In this document: positions 8,474 to 15,881 of the stretch, in pieces
How positions within the stretch are numbered: the stretch's first letter is position 1
Layout of the letters: each line of letters opens with the position of its first letter
NCBI GenBank assembly: GCA_001512985.1
Contig: LFRX01000027.1
Span: forward strand, 10,758 to 33,272
Reading direction: 5' to 3'
Length of the DNA stretch: 22,515 bases
DNA from: Acholeplasmatales bacterium DTU056
Lineage (GTDB): Bacteria; Bacillota_I; Bacilli_A; ML615J-28; CAG-698
Notes under the pieces: model-generated
What the model was told of the DNA's origin: nothing
The model's input: only the letters and a program-made list of their open reading frames with translations
Databases searched by the model: none
Made by a program: the position numbers and the translations under genes

Positions 8474-9477
8474 TGAAGGAAAGAATTGCAATTATAGGTG
8501 CTGGTAGTTGGGGGAGTGCCCTAGCACGAATAATTAGTGATAATGGATATGAAGTAAAATTGTTTGATGTTGATGAAAATATCGTCAACGAAATAAATCA
8601 GTTTCATACCAACAAGTCTAAGCTGCCAGTCGGTACATTAAACGAAAATGTTACTGCCACAACCAATCTAAAAGAAGCAATAGCTTTTGGTGATTTAATT
8701 GTATTAGCAGTGCCAACCGCCGTAATTCGTGGTGTACTGGCTAATATTAATAAAGTGATTGAAAGCCCAAAAATCTTTGTCAATGCTAGTAAAGGAATTG
8801 AACCAAATACTTATAAACGGGTGTCAGAAATTACTAAGGAAGAGGTCGATGCAAAATATATAAAAGGATTTGTGGCATTAACAGGTCCATCTCATGCGGA
8901 AGAAGTCATCCAACAAATGCTTACTGTTGTTACTGCTGCATCCGATGATATGGAAATTGCCAAGAAAGTTCAAGAAATTTTTTCTAACCAAACATACTTT
9001 AGAGTATATCGTTTAAACGATTTGATTGGGGCTGAACTTGGTGGTAGCTTAAAAAACATAATCGCTCTTGCCTCTGGTATTTTAGAAGGACTTGGATATG
9101 GCGATAACACTAAAGCTGCCTTAATTACAAGAGGTCTTGTAGAAATGCGACGTTTAGCTGTTGCCATGGGGGCAAAAGAAGAAACATTATTTGGGTTAAC
9201 TGGCTTGGGGGACTTAGTCGTTACTGCAATGAGTAAACATAGTCGTAACTTCCAAGCGGGATATAAAATTGGTAGTGGAAAAGACCTTGAAAAAGCTTTG
9301 TCAGAAATGACGATGGTTGTTGAAGGGGCTCGTTCTTGCATTTCCGCATACCAAGCAAGTAGAGAACTAGGGATCGAAACACCAATTATTGATGCTGTGT
9401 ACGATATTATCTATAACAAAGTTGATCCTCGTGAAAGAATATTAGAATTAATGAAACGAACTCTAAAAGAAGAATAG
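8470..9477 (+). CDS. gpsA: NAD(P)H-dependent glycerol-3-phosphate dehydrogenase
   Basis: Makes sn-glycerol 3-phosphate from dihydroxyacetone phosphate for phospholipid synthesis. It is 335 residues (B. subtilis 345). The N-terminal Rossmann motif GAGSWGSAL (about 10-18), NASKGIE, the TGPSHAEEV loop, and the catalytic Lys within GGSLKNIIALASG are all present. The ATG overlaps the der stop (ATGA); a second ATG immediately follows and could be the start instead. The SD-like AGGAAGAAGGA lies upstream within der. A terminator follows. Confidence 0.96.
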   Translation: MMKERIAIIGAGSWGSALARIISDNGYEVKLFDVDENIVNEINQFHTNKSKLPVGTLNENVTATTNLKEAIAFGDLIVLAVPTAVIRGVLANINKVIESPKIFVNASKGIEPNTYKRVSEITKEEVDAKYIKGFVALTGPSHAEEVIQQMLTVVTAASDDMEIAKKVQEIFSNQTYFRVYRLNDLIGAELGGSLKNIIALASGILEGLGYGDNTKAALITRGLVEMRRLAVAMGAKEETLFGLTGLGDLVVTAMSKHSRNFQAGYKIGSGKDLEKALSEMTMVVEGARSCISAYQASRELGIETPIIDAVYDIIYNKVDPRERILELMKRTLKEE

Positions 9478-9480
9478 ATT

Positions 9481-9500
9481 ATGTAATTACGTAACTACAT
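9481..9500. repeat. 20-base near-perfect palindrome after gpsA
   Basis: Two abutting 10-base arms (ATGTAATTAC and GTAACTACAT) match in nine of ten positions with no spacer. It lies three bases after the gpsA stop and directly before the terminator stem. It could be a DNA-binding dyad or just an extra 3' structure. I assign no function. Confidence 0.45.
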
Positions 9501-9525
9501 AAAAAGCGCAATTTTGCGCTTTTTT
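9501..9525 (+). terminator. Rho-independent terminator after gpsA
   Basis: Arms AAAAAGCGCA (9501-9510) and TGCGCTTTTT (9515-9524) pair around a 4-base loop, with the T-run continuing. It ends the rluB/cmk-rpsA-der-gpsA transcription unit. Confidence 0.92.
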
Positions 9526-9532
9526 ATTTTGC

Positions 9533-9559
9533 ACCGATTTTTAAAAAAGTCATATACTT
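9533..9559 (+). promoter_or_regulatory. Candidate mother-cell sigma (K or E type) promoter for spoVIF
   Basis: AC (9533-9534), 16-base spacer, then CATATACTT (9551-9559). This fits the sigma-K pattern AC-N16-CATAnnnTA except for the last base. The CATATACT also resembles a sigma-E -10. No sigma-A TATAAT is better placed. The SD GAAAGAGGTG follows at 9566-9575. This is a judgement by eye from short motifs. Confidence 0.35.
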
Positions 9560-9580
9560 ACTATAGAAAGAGGTGTTTTT

Positions 9581-9817
9581 ATGAATTTAGGAAAAATCTT
9601 AAGTATTATAAGTCAAAATAATATTAATCCTGATGATGTTTTTGCGTTAGTTGAGCGTATTCAAAATTTAGATTTACAAGATGAATATAATTTACGCAAA
9701 GTAATTCGTGATGCTAGTAAACTAGCAAATAAAAAATTGACAAAAATGCAAGAGGATGAATTAGTCAATCGCATTTTAACCGAAGGTATTTCAGAAGAAA
9801 TATTTAATTTATTTTAA
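9581..9817 (+). CDS. spoVIF: Stage VI sporulation protein F family (SpoVIF)
   Basis: A 78-residue, mostly helical soluble protein without signal peptide. The block running from NINPDDVFALVERIQNLDL through LRKVIRDASKLANKKLTK to EDELVNRIL matches my memory of the SpoVIF family, which has D-x-x-x-[FL]-x-L-x...LA-N-[KR]...E-D-x-[IL]. In B. subtilis this family (YjcC) is made late in the mother cell and affects spore coat assembly. Genes of this family are often found between gpsA and spoIVA in Bacillales, as here. The ATG has a good SD (AAAGAGGTG). No terminator separates it from spoIVA. The assignment rests on motif memory plus location. Confidence 0.72.
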   Translation: MNLGKILSIISQNNINPDDVFALVERIQNLDLQDEYNLRKVIRDASKLANKKLTKMQEDELVNRILTEGISEEIFNLF

Positions 9818-9830
9818 ACTATAAATAATT

Positions 9831-9900
9831 CTTTCACCTTTAATGAATAAAAATAACTATCAATGAATATCTTTAATTAGAAGAAAGATGAAGGTGAGAG
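9831..9900 (+). promoter_or_regulatory. Long inverted repeat pairing with the spoIVA Shine-Dalgarno
   Basis: CTTTCACCTT (9831-9840) is complementary in nine of ten positions to AAGGTGAGAG (9891-9900), which contains the SD before the spoIVA ATG at 9905. A transcript starting upstream of 9831, for example read-through from spoVIF, could mask the spoIVA ribosome-binding site. A transcript starting between the arms would not. I see no clear promoter in between. Confidence 0.4.
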
Positions 9901-9904
9901 GATT

Positions 9905-11386
9905 ATGTCAACAAATATAATTCGAGATGTTATATTTAGGACAAATGGGGAAATGTTTGTAGGAGTTGTTGGCCCGGTACGAAGTGGAAAATCAATGTTT
10001 ATTCGTAAATTTATGGAATTAAAAGTTTTGCCTTACATCAAGGATAATGATTTACGTAATAAAGTTATTGATGAATTACCACAAAGTGCTGAAGGTCGGG
10101 TAATTATGACTGTTGAACCTAAATTTGTTCCAAGTAATGCAGTAACGATAAATGTTGAGGATGATCTAGTGTTAAATGTTCGATTAGTGGATTGTGTTGG
10201 GTATATTATTCCAAGTGCTAAGGGTTATACTAATGAAGATCAATCCCCACGATTAGTAAGAACTCCTTGGTTTAATGAAAACATTCCTTTCTACGATGCT
10301 GCCACACTAGGTACTAAAAAGGTTATTGAAAACCATTCAAATATCGGGATCGTTATGACAAGTGACGGTACATTTGGCGAGTTCAGTCGTCATGAGTATG
10401 AAGAATGTGAAGAAAAAATTATTGATGAAGTAAAAATGCTTAATAAACCATTTGTCATTGTTTTAAATACTGCCTTTCCAAATTCTGAAGAAACTAAAAA
10501 ATTAGCAAATTACTTAGAAGAAAAATACGATGTGGCGGTTGTGACAGTAAATGTAAAAGAACTAAATGAGCATGATGTTGATTTAATTTTAAAGAAAGCT
10601 TTAAGTGAATTTGATATTAATGAGTTAAATATTAAAATTCCAAGCTGGATTCAAGCATTACGCAATGACAATCCTTACAAGCGTGAGTTTACTGAAATCA
10701 TTGATTCAATTACTGGTGAATATCGAAAATTTAAGCATTTAGAAAAAATTAAAAATGCTTTAAGCGAATCTAGTGATTTATTTGAAGACGTTAGAATTAC
10801 CAATGTAGATAGTGGAACAGGTAATATTGAGATAACAATTAATTGTAGTGATGAATTATATCATCAAATCGTTCGAGATTTAATAGGCGATAGTTTTGAC
10901 GAACGCGGTAAATTTATTTCTTTATTACAAGATTTCATTCAAGCTAAAAAAGAATATGACTGTTATAAGAGTGCTTTAGAATCTGTTAAAGCAACAGGCT
11001 ATGGAATAGCAGTACCTAGTATAGAGGATATGGTTTTAGAAACGCCTGAAATAATTAAACATAGCGGACGATATGGGGTAAAATTAAAAGCGTTAGCGCC
11101 ATCTATTCATATGATTAAAGTAGATGTTGAGTCGACTTTTGAGCCTATTATCGGTACAGAAGAACAATCTAAAAAATTAATTGAAACCATTATGATTGGG
11201 TATGAAGATGATCCGACATCAATTTGGAATTCAGAAATTTTTGGGCGAAAACTATCGGAAGTTGTTAATGATGGAATTAAAGCCAAACTATATTTAATTC
11301 CAGAACACGCTCAACAAAAATTTAGAGAATCCTTAGAAAAGGTAGTCAATAAAGGTAAAGGCGGCATTTTAGCAATTATCTTATAG
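9905..11386 (+). CDS. spoIVA: Stage IV sporulation protein A, spore-coat morphogenetic ATPase
   Basis: Mother-cell ATPase that polymerises on the forespore surface to form the basement layer of the spore coat and is needed for cortex assembly. It is 493 residues (B. subtilis 492). Walker A GPVRSGKS (23-30), the VDCVGYIIPSAKGY segment, TSDGTFGEFSRHEYEECEE, and the C-terminal GGILAIIL ending are all family hallmarks. The start ATG has the SD GAGAGG close by. It sits between gpsA/spoVIF and HU as in B. subtilis. In relatives it is under sigma-E; no obvious sigma-E promoter is visible in the 87-base gap before it. A terminator follows. This is a strong marker that the organism's lineage makes endospores. 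Confidence 0.97.
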   Translation: MSTNIIRDVIFRTNGEMFVGVVGPVRSGKSMFIRKFMELKVLPYIKDNDLRNKVIDELPQSAEGRVIMTVEPKFVPSNAVTINVEDDLVLNVRLVDCVGYIIPSAKGYTNEDQSPRLVRTPWFNENIPFYDAATLGTKKVIENHSNIGIVMTSDGTFGEFSRHEYEECEEKIIDEVKMLNKPFVIVLNTAFPNSEETKKLANYLEEKYDVAVVTVNVKELNEHDVDLILKKALSEFDINELNIKIPSWIQALRNDNPYKREFTEIIDSITGEYRKFKHLEKIKNALSESSDLFEDVRITNVDSGTGNIEITINCSDELYHQIVRDLIGDSFDERGKFISLLQDFIQAKKEYDCYKSALESVKATGYGIAVPSIEDMVLETPEIIKHSGRYGVKLKALAPSIHMIKVDVESTFEPIIGTEEQSKKLIETIMIGYEDDPTSIWNSEIFGRKLSEVVNDGIKAKLYLIPEHAQQKFRESLEKVVNKGKGGILAIIL

Positions 11387-11392
11387 AAACAT

Positions 11393-11435
11393 AAGTGGAG
11401 AAACTTTGAGTAGCAATTCTCCACTTTTTATTTTT
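11393..11435 (+). terminator. Rho-independent terminator after spoIVA
   Basis: Arms AAGTGGAGAA (11393-11402) and TTCTCCACTT (11417-11426) pair perfectly around a 14-base loop, followed by T-rich sequence to 11435. Confidence 0.9.
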
Positions 11436-11480
11436 GCAGTATGATATTTTTATAATAAGTTTTAACTATTAATGTCCAAT

Positions 11481-11749
11481 TTGTAATCGATAGATAGATT
11501 AACACATAATTATTATGAAAATAAATACAGTAATTAAAATACTCTGTTCATTGTATTTTACTGATGAAATTTTAGACAATCTTAATAGCAAATTAACACT
11601 TGATATATTTAATTCTAGTATTATTAAACTTTGATGATGTTTTTGTTTAATACCTGCTAATCTAAGCAAAATAAATCGTTAGAAAGAATATAAAAATGTA
11701 GTGATGTTAATTTATGATAGACATTTTGGAAGATCAAAATGTCTTTTTA
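11481..11749 (+). ncRNA. Possible short transcript of unknown kind
   Basis: TTGTAA (11481-11486), an 18-base spacer and CATAAT (11505-11510) resemble a promoter. A strong intrinsic terminator ends at 11749. A transcript from about 11517 would be roughly 230 nt. No family is recognised, and it could equally be the remains of a lost gene that kept its terminator. Confidence 0.25.
11719..11749 (+). terminator. Orphan rho-independent terminator upstream of hup
   Basis: Arms AGACATTTTG (11719-11728) and CAAAATGTCT (11735-11744) pair perfectly around a 6-base loop, with a T-run on the plus-strand side only. spoIVA already has its own terminator 280 bases upstream, so this one serves something else. 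Confidence 0.88.
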
Positions 11750-11816
11750 GTTTAAACATTGTTATACTGATAAAAAAATATAACATATAGCGAAAAATGT
11801 TTTCTAATTTTAAATC

Positions 11817-11845
11817 TTGTTTTACTAAACGGATAGTGTTATACT
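11817..11845 (+). promoter_or_regulatory. Sigma-A promoter for hup (extended -10)
   Basis: TTGTTT (11817-11822), 17-base spacer, TGtTATACT with TATACT at 11840-11845. The SD AAGGTG (11852-11857) follows. A second identical TGTTATACT stands at 11760-11768 without a good -35, possibly a tandem start. Confidence 0.65.
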
Positions 11846-11863
11846 TAAGTTAAGGTGATGGTC

Positions 11864-12151
11864 ATGAATAAATTAGAACTAGTTGATAAAATATCACAAA
11901 AATTATCTTTAACAAAAAAAGATTGTCGATTAGTAATTGACGAATTTTTGGATGAAATTATTTCAACACTTCAAAATGGAAAAAAAGTTGTTTTATCTAA
12001 TTTCGGTGTTTTTGAAGTTCGAAAAGTTGATGTATATGAACGATTTCATCCTCAAACCGGTGAAAGAATAAAAATTAAATATCCAACACGCATCGTTTTT
12101 CGCCCTAGTAAAACGTTCAAACAAATTTTAAATGGTGGAACTTATGAATGA
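11864..12151 (+). CDS. hup: HU-family DNA-binding protein
   Basis: Small basic nucleoid protein that bends DNA as a dimer. From ATG 11864 it is 95 residues; this start is set by SD AAGGTG at 11852-11857, since an upstream in-frame GTG lies within the SD. The fold markers LVDKISQKLSLTK, NFGVFEVR and HPQTGE are present. The DNA-binding arm differs from canonical HU: the usual ARKGRNPQTG reads VYERFHPQTG, so Arg, Gly and Asn are replaced, while the intercalating Pro is kept. The downstream PTRIVFRPSKTFK is more IHF-like. Location after spoIVA matches B. subtilis hbs. The last eight bases overlap the ankyrin gene. Confidence 0.92.
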   Translation: MNKLELVDKISQKLSLTKKDCRLVIDEFLDEIISTLQNGKKVVLSNFGVFEVRKVDVYERFHPQTGERIKIKYPTRIVFRPSKTFKQILNGGTYE

Positions 12152-13451
12152 GATAATAATTCGTAATTACTACAGCATTGGAACCGGTAAATCAAAAGGT
12201 ATATATGAAGCAATTAACAATAATGATTGTAAATTTGTAATAGATTATTATAAAAGTGGACATAATTTAAACATTATTGATGAACGCAAGGAGACTTTGC
12301 TTCACAAAGCTAGTCGAAATAATCACTATGAGGTTTTCGACTTATTATTAAAATTGGGGGTTAATTATCATCAAAAAAATATTTATGGTGAAACTCCACT
12401 GCATTTAGCTTGCCGATATCGCAGTCATCATGTTGTAGAAGTGATAGTGTTTGAAGGCTTTGATGTTAACGAACGTGATCGAAATAATGTGGCACCATTG
12501 CATATTGCGGCGAGCCGTGGTAGTCAAGAAATAATACATAGTCTAATAAGTGCCGGAGCCAAAATTAATATTAGCGATGAAAATGGATTAAAACCAATTC
12601 ATTATGCTGTTCATTCTGGGCGCAATGAAATTATTCGTCTATTTTTAAATTACGGAGCCTCATTACTTGAATGTGATGATCGCAATAATAATGTTTTGCA
12701 TATTGCCGCATTAAAAGGTGATAACAATTTAATCTCATATATTTTACGCCATATGGTAGTAACGAATAGTTTGAATATTCATCATCAAACCCCATTACAT
12801 TTAGCGAGTATTTCGTGTGACGTTAATACATTGAAAAAATTACTAGCTCAAGGATATGATCCATTGATAAAAGATATTAACGGTAAAACACCATTAGACT
12901 TAGCTAAAGAAAACCATCGTTATGAAAACTATGATTTCTTGTTAAGTTTTATTAACTCCCCACAATACAAAAATCAATTTTCTGGATACCCCCTACATCA
13001 AGCGGTATTGCATAATGATATGTCTTATGTAGAACAAGTTTTAACTGAAGACAATATCAATGAACGCGACTATTTTAATCGCACAATTCTTTATCATGCA
13101 ATTAATATGCATAATGTTAATCTAGTTAAAAAATGCCTAAAACTAGGCGCAAATCTTCAAAATGTTGACGAATTTAACCAAGCGGCATTATTAATTGCCA
13201 TTTACAATAATAATCCTAAAATTATCAAATTATTGCTTCAAGCCGGGGCTAACCCTAATGAAATATACTATGATCGTACCTATTTATATCGTGCCATTTT
13301 GCGCAATAATTACGAAGTAGTTAAATTGTTAATTGAGTATAATGCGGATGTCAATTATGTTGATCATCGTAATCGGACAATCTATTCATATGCATTAGAT
13401 TATGCAAGCATTGAAATTCAAGAATTGCTTTTACAGTATTTAAAAAAATGA
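12144..13451 (+). CDS. Ankyrin-repeat protein, about 12 repeats
   Basis: A 435-residue protein built almost wholly of 33-residue ankyrin repeats. The TPLH-like positions fall at 51, 84, 117, 150, 183, 216, 249, 282, 314, 347, 379 and 412, so the register is nearly unbroken. A partial cap covers about residues 17-49. The central repeats are canonical (GETPLHLAC, VAPLHIAASRG, KPIHYAVHSGR), while the last four are more diverged. There is no signal peptide, membrane segment or extra domain, so it is probably a cytoplasmic protein-binding scaffold. I chose ATG 12144 because GGTGG (12134-12138) is a suitable SD; an ATG at 12132 precedes it. It overlaps hup by eight bases and so is likely translationally coupled. 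The partner is unknown. Confidence 0.9.
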   Translation: MNEIIIRNYYSIGTGKSKGIYEAINNNDCKFVIDYYKSGHNLNIIDERKETLLHKASRNNHYEVFDLLLKLGVNYHQKNIYGETPLHLACRYRSHHVVEVIVFEGFDVNERDRNNVAPLHIAASRGSQEIIHSLISAGAKINISDENGLKPIHYAVHSGRNEIIRLFLNYGASLLECDDRNNNVLHIAALKGDNNLISYILRHMVVTNSLNIHHQTPLHLASISCDVNTLKKLLAQGYDPLIKDINGKTPLDLAKENHRYENYDFLLSFINSPQYKNQFSGYPLHQAVLHNDMSYVEQVLTEDNINERDYFNRTILYHAINMHNVNLVKKCLKLGANLQNVDEFNQAALLIAIYNNNPKIIKLLLQAGANPNEIYYDRTYLYRAILRNNYEVVKLLIEYNADVNYVDHRNRTIYSYALDYASIEIQELLLQYLKK

Positions 13452-13482
13452 GAAGATAAAAAAATTTTATCTTCTCTTTTTT
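13450..13482 (+). terminator. Rho-independent terminator overlapping the ankyrin stop codon
   Basis: Perfect 12-base arms (13450-13461 GAGAAGATAAAA and 13465-13476) pair around a 3-base loop, then T6. The left arm begins inside the TGA stop. Confidence 0.93.
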
Positions 13483-13493
13483 GTTAGATTTAA

Positions 13494-13521
13494 TAATATT
13501 TATTATTTTTTTTCATAGACT
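13494..13521 (+). promoter_or_regulatory. Candidate sigma-E promoter for gerM
   Basis: TAATATT (13494-13500), a 13-base spacer and CATAGACT (13514-13521) resemble the sigma-E pattern kmATATT-N14/15-CATACAnT, with a spacer one base short. gerM is sigma-E controlled in B. subtilis, which agrees. No good TATAAT is present. Confidence 0.4.
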
Positions 13522-13538
13522 GCTATGGGTGAAGATGT

Positions 13539-14339
13539 TTGAGAAAATTACTATTTACTTTAGGAATTATATTTTTATGTTTTATAGTAATTAGTTTTTT
13601 AAATGAATATTTACAGCCAACTAAAGAACTTGAAATTAAAATTCAATTAGTAGAAGAAGATAATCAAGATAACTTTTACTTGTTTTTGCTAAATATGGAT
13701 AACAAAATTATCGAACAGGGTGTCTATATCGACCCAAATATGGATATAATCCGTAATATTTTTAACTTATATACAAGTAAGACTAACTCTTTACCATTAG
13801 GGGTATATTCACCAGTTGTTTTATCCAGTACGTTGGAAGAATACACTATTGAAAATCAAACCTTATTTATGAAAGTAAATGATGACTTTTTTCGAAAAAT
13901 TACTAATGAATTGAAAAGTTCCTTAATATGGACTTTTAGTCAGTTAGGAATTGAAAAAATTGTTATCATTAGCGATAAAAACAGATTAGAAATTTCAAAA
14001 GAAAATCATCTAGTTTTAAATAATTACATTATTAATTTTTCTAAAGAAGAAATAGTTACCATCTTTTATCGTCATGAACAATATTATCTTCCTAAAAGTT
14101 ATTCATGTAATATAGATAAATTAGAGTTTATTTATCATAAAATAATTGATTATTATAATTTAAATGAAAATATGATTAGTTTTTTATATCAAACTAATGA
14201 AAATCGCATATTTTTGTCTTTAAGTGATTATCAAAATCAAATCAACGAAGATATTATTTTAACGATTCAAAAAACAATAAAAAATAATCAATTATTTGAT
14301 GATGTTGTGATTATTTTAAATGACAAAGTATTTTCGTAA
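13539..14339 (+). CDS. gerM: GerM-like sporulation/germination protein
   Basis: A 266-residue protein with an N-terminal membrane anchor or signal (residues 3-21). Two GerM-type domains follow at about 45-147 and 172-263. Each has the pattern of a short strand, a helical IIRNIF-like stretch, an LP-G segment (LPLGVYSPV; YLPKSYSC), a strand with an F-D-like end, and a closing V-I/L strand. B. subtilis GerM also has two such domains, about 366 residues, and lies near rdgB, with rph between. Here rdgB is the next gene. The start is TTG at 13539 with SD GGGTGA (13527-13532); an ATG at 13535 is in another, short frame. GerM is needed for normal sporulation and germination, probably at the spore membranes. 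Similarity is by pattern, so identity is probable, not certain. Confidence 0.62.
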   Translation: MRKLLFTLGIIFLCFIVISFLNEYLQPTKELEIKIQLVEEDNQDNFYLFLLNMDNKIIEQGVYIDPNMDIIRNIFNLYTSKTNSLPLGVYSPVVLSSTLEEYTIENQTLFMKVNDDFFRKITNELKSSLIWTFSQLGIEKIVIISDKNRLEISKENHLVLNNYIINFSKEEIVTIFYRHEQYYLPKSYSCNIDKLEFIYHKIIDYYNLNENMISFLYQTNENRIFLSLSDYQNQINEDIILTIQKTIKNNQLFDDVVIILNDKVFS

Positions 14340-14373
14340 AATAATTTAAAATTATTATAGAAAATGATATAAT
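14340..14373 (+). promoter_or_regulatory. Sigma-A promoter for rdgB with an AT palindrome over the -35
   Basis: TTTAAA (14345-14350), 17-base spacer, extended TGaTATAAT with TATAAT at 14368-14373. The SD AAGGTGAT starts at 14381, right at the predicted mRNA start. AATAATTT (14340-14347) and AAATTATT (14349-14356) form an 8-base palindrome across the -35. Confidence 0.65.
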
Positions 14374-14391
14374 ATTATCTAAGGTGATAAT

Positions 14392-14979
14392 ATGAAGATC
14401 TTACTTGCTTCACGAAACGTAGGAAAAATTAAAGAATTTCAAGAAATTTTTTCAAATACAGGAATTGAAATTATTAGTTTACTTGATGTAGATGATAACT
14501 CTGAAGTTAATGAAAAGGGTAATACTTTTTTAGAAAATGCGTATTTAAAAGCCAAATTCTATTATGATAAATATCATATGGCCGTGTTAGCAGATGACAG
14601 TGGGTTGGTTATTGAGGCGTTGAAGGGCAAACCAGGGGTTAAATCAGCCCGCTTTAGCGGCAAAAATAGTACTAGCCTTAAAAATAATTTAAAATTATTA
14701 AAAAAGATGAAGAAAAAACAAAACCGGAATGCTCGTTTTATTTGCGTATTATGTTTCATATCCCAAGATGGGGTTGTTCATTACTTTAATGGGACATTAG
14801 ATGGGCAAATTGCTTATGAAATGAAAGGCGAAAATGGTTTTGGATATGACCCGCTTTTTTATATTCCAGCTTTTGAGATGACGCTTGCAGAGATGAGTTT
14901 TGACCAAAAAACTTATCTTTCTCATCGTTATGATGCATGTGAGAAATTGATTAAGTTTTTACAAAAGGAAGGTCATTAA
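14392..14979 (+). CDS. rdgB: XTP/dITP diphosphatase (RdgB/HAM1 family)
   Basis: Hydrolyses non-canonical purine nucleoside triphosphates (XTP, dITP, ITP) to monophosphates, keeping them out of DNA and RNA. It is 195 residues, the usual size. SRNVGKIKEF (7-16), the active-site LADDSGL (66-72) with GKPGVKSARFSG, and GFGYDPLFYIP are all diagnostic. ATG 14392 has SD AAGGTGAT. The phosphotransferase gene follows one base after the stop. In B. subtilis rdgB follows gerM and rph; rph is missing here. Confidence 0.95.
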   Translation: MKILLASRNVGKIKEFQEIFSNTGIEIISLLDVDDNSEVNEKGNTFLENAYLKAKFYYDKYHMAVLADDSGLVIEALKGKPGVKSARFSGKNSTSLKNNLKLLKKMKKKQNRNARFICVLCFISQDGVVHYFNGTLDGQIAYEMKGENGFGYDPLFYIPAFEMTLAEMSFDQKTYLSHRYDACEKLIKFLQKEGH

Positions 14980-14980
14980 G

Positions 14981-15874
14981 ATGTTTGATGAGTTTATAGT
15001 TGCTAAAGCAAAAGAAATATTGCAAGTAGAAAATGTAGAAATCGTTCATCGTTTACTTGGTGGAATGAGTAATTATACATATGTGATAAAAGCTGATGAT
15101 AAATTATATACTTTTCGTATATTGGGTGAGTTTGCTGAAAAGTTTGTAAATCGTGAACTTGAAAAAGAAAATATTAAATTATTTGAACAGTTAAATGTTA
15201 CCAATAAAACAATTTATTTAGACGTAGAAACAGGGATAAAGATTGCTGAATATATTGAAGGAACTTCATTAAATCAATTAACCGAAGATGAATATCCATT
15301 TGAAAAAGTAGTTCAAAAACTAAAAATTGTTCATAATTCTAATTTGAAAGCCCAAAATGATTATAATCCTTTTAATCGTCTACAAACTTATGAACAATAT
15401 TTAATTGATGTTAATTTCGTCCATCCAGAAAAATATAATCAATTAAAAAAAGAATTTTTCAAATATAAACCATATCTTGACAGTATTCCAAAAGTTTTAT
15501 GTCATGGCGATAGTCAACCATCAAATTTCGTTTTAACTCAAGATGGCGATGTAGTGATTGTGGACTTTGAATTTACTGGTAACAACGATTTAATTTATGA
15601 TATTGCTTGTTTTGGAAACATTAATTTTTCAAGTGCTAAGAAATTATTACAGTATTACTTTTCGGATAACCTTGATGATGATAAAGAAATTCGATTATAT
15701 CTATGGCGAATTTTCCAGTGTTTCCAATGGTATAATGTGGCAGAGTTTAAAGATATGTATGGTTTAAGTGAAAAACTAAAAATTGACTTTAAAGCAGTTG
15801 CAAATAAGTACCTACAAAACATTGAAAATTTAATGAATGAGTTTAATTCCAAACAATTTTTTCAAAAAAAATAA
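14981..15874 (+). CDS. Choline/ethanolamine kinase-like phosphotransferase (APH fold)
   Basis: 297 residues with the aminoglycoside-phosphotransferase/LicA fold. The N-lobe glycine loop is LLGGMSNYTYVIK (25-37). The catalytic loop is LCHGDSQPSNF, with Asp177 as likely base and Asn182. The metal-binding VDFEF has Asp195. The tail includes YDIACFGN. It probably phosphorylates a small alcohol such as choline. The exact substrate (choline, ethanolamine, or a sugar as in YtmP relatives) cannot be read from sequence. ATG 14981 follows rdgB by one base with SD AAGGAAGG in the rdgB tail, so the two are an operon. No membrane segment. No terminator is seen before the rpsU promoter. Confidence 0.8.
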   Translation: MFDEFIVAKAKEILQVENVEIVHRLLGGMSNYTYVIKADDKLYTFRILGEFAEKFVNRELEKENIKLFEQLNVTNKTIYLDVETGIKIAEYIEGTSLNQLTEDEYPFEKVVQKLKIVHNSNLKAQNDYNPFNRLQTYEQYLIDVNFVHPEKYNQLKKEFFKYKPYLDSIPKVLCHGDSQPSNFVLTQDGDVVIVDFEFTGNNDLIYDIACFGNINFSSAKKLLQYYFSDNLDDDKEIRLYLWRIFQCFQWYNVAEFKDMYGLSEKLKIDFKAVANKYLQNIENLMNEFNSKQFFQKK

Positions 15875-15881
15875 TTATTCC

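Larger units (their letters stand above)
11436..11863. other. Long non-coding stretch between spoIVA and hup
   Basis: No convincing protein gene lies here. An ATG frame of 39 codons (11515-11634) has no SD and no recognisable motif. The stretch contains a weak promoter-like pair (11481-11510), an orphan terminator (11719-11749) and the hup promoter region. It is very AT-rich, and I see no tRNA or known riboswitch shape. Confidence 0.6.

Noticed and set aside
8970..9341. 123-codon open frame on the minus strand inside gpsA
   Set aside because: It lies wholly within a well-conserved gene, has no family resemblance and no sensible SD or promoter. It is a shadow frame.
11515..11634. 39-codon ATG frame in the spoIVA-hup gap
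   Set aside because: No SD, no motif, and a composition no different from surrounding non-coding sequence. Not supported as a gene.
12144..13451. Ankyrin protein as a secreted host-targeting effector
   Set aside because: No signal peptide or other secretion signal was seen, and it is coupled to a nucleoid-protein gene. Nothing in the window supports secretion.
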